From assembly GCF_013373865.1 (NCBI RefSeq), contig NC_050472.1:24687292-24751291 (forward strand): a stretch of DNA of 64,000 nt, given 5' to 3'. The translations under genes and the position numbers were made by a program. Below, one piece after another: positions 63,774-64,000 of this stretch (position 1 is its first letter; each line of letters begins with the position of its first letter). The DNA is from Monomorium pharaonis (lineage: Eukaryota; Arthropoda; Insecta; Hymenoptera; Formicidae). The notes under the pieces were generated by a model. It did no database searches. It was given only the letters and a program-made list of their open reading frames with translations, and had not been told where the DNA came from.

Positions 63774-64000
63774 CTGCGAAAATGTCATTCAAGCGAGATA
63801 ATAGCTGCGAAAGAACTTTCATTTCGCGAAATTATTTTTCATTATCTCCATTTTGCGTTAACGGTTAATTTGTACCAATTCAACGATTTTCCTGGCTTTT
63901 ATTAATGCTTTTATGCTTAAATTCAATAATATTAGATATAAAAATCTGATTTAATACGTATTTAAATATAATAATATACGATAATAAAAATATATAATAG
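63774..64000 (-). other. slowpoke intron continuing past the window
   Basis: Ends at the acceptor TTTTCGCAG just before 63773. No exon was recognised in the remaining 227 bases. Confidence 0.7.

Overview
This is a 64 kb piece of an insect nuclear genome, most likely a hymenopteran and plausibly an ant. That reading rests on AT-rich DNA broken by CpG-rich blocks, compact GT-AG introns, abundant simple repeats and the recognisable animal genes. The order-level call is an inference. Two runs of exactly 500 N (6847-7346 and 27347-27846) are scaffold gaps of nominal size.

Layout. Positions 1-6846 hold no gene I can support. A complete DIS3L2-type 3'-5' exoribonuclease lies at 7577-11334 (+, 8 coding exons, 935 residues). 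It converges on a complete MARCHF6/Doa10-type ER ubiquitin ligase at 13346-16996 (-, 6 coding exons, 976 residues). From about 18.7 to 33.5 kb the sequence is repeat territory: a short terminal-inverted-repeat element, a 7.7 kb array of a ~163 bp satellite with higher-order repeats of 5 and 8 monomers, a degenerate tRNA-like SINE, 1.7 kb of A/G-rich and then A/T-rich simple repeats, and several long hairpins. From 34.7 to 51 kb come three perilipin genes, all on the minus strand: two Lsd-2-type paralogues (34687-35875 and 40350-41981) and one Lsd-1-type gene (45947-49179). Each has an untranslated 5' exon candidate upstream. A broken EcKinase/CHK kinase-like pseudogene is at 52495-53682 (+). 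The window ends with the last seven coding exons of slowpoke, the BK calcium-activated potassium channel (60460-63773, -). The gene continues beyond the right edge, and its last intron carries a non-autonomous Helitron.

How the genes relate. The perilipins form a functional group that coats and guards lipid droplets; their shared intron positions point to tandem duplication. DIS3L2 (cytoplasmic RNA decay), MARCHF6 (ER-associated protein degradation) and slowpoke (excitability) are unrelated housekeeping or neuronal neighbours. All exon limits were read by eye from splice signals and reading-frame continuity; total coding lengths of the five complete genes are exact multiples of three. No bacterial-type system, CRISPR array or viral gene was seen.
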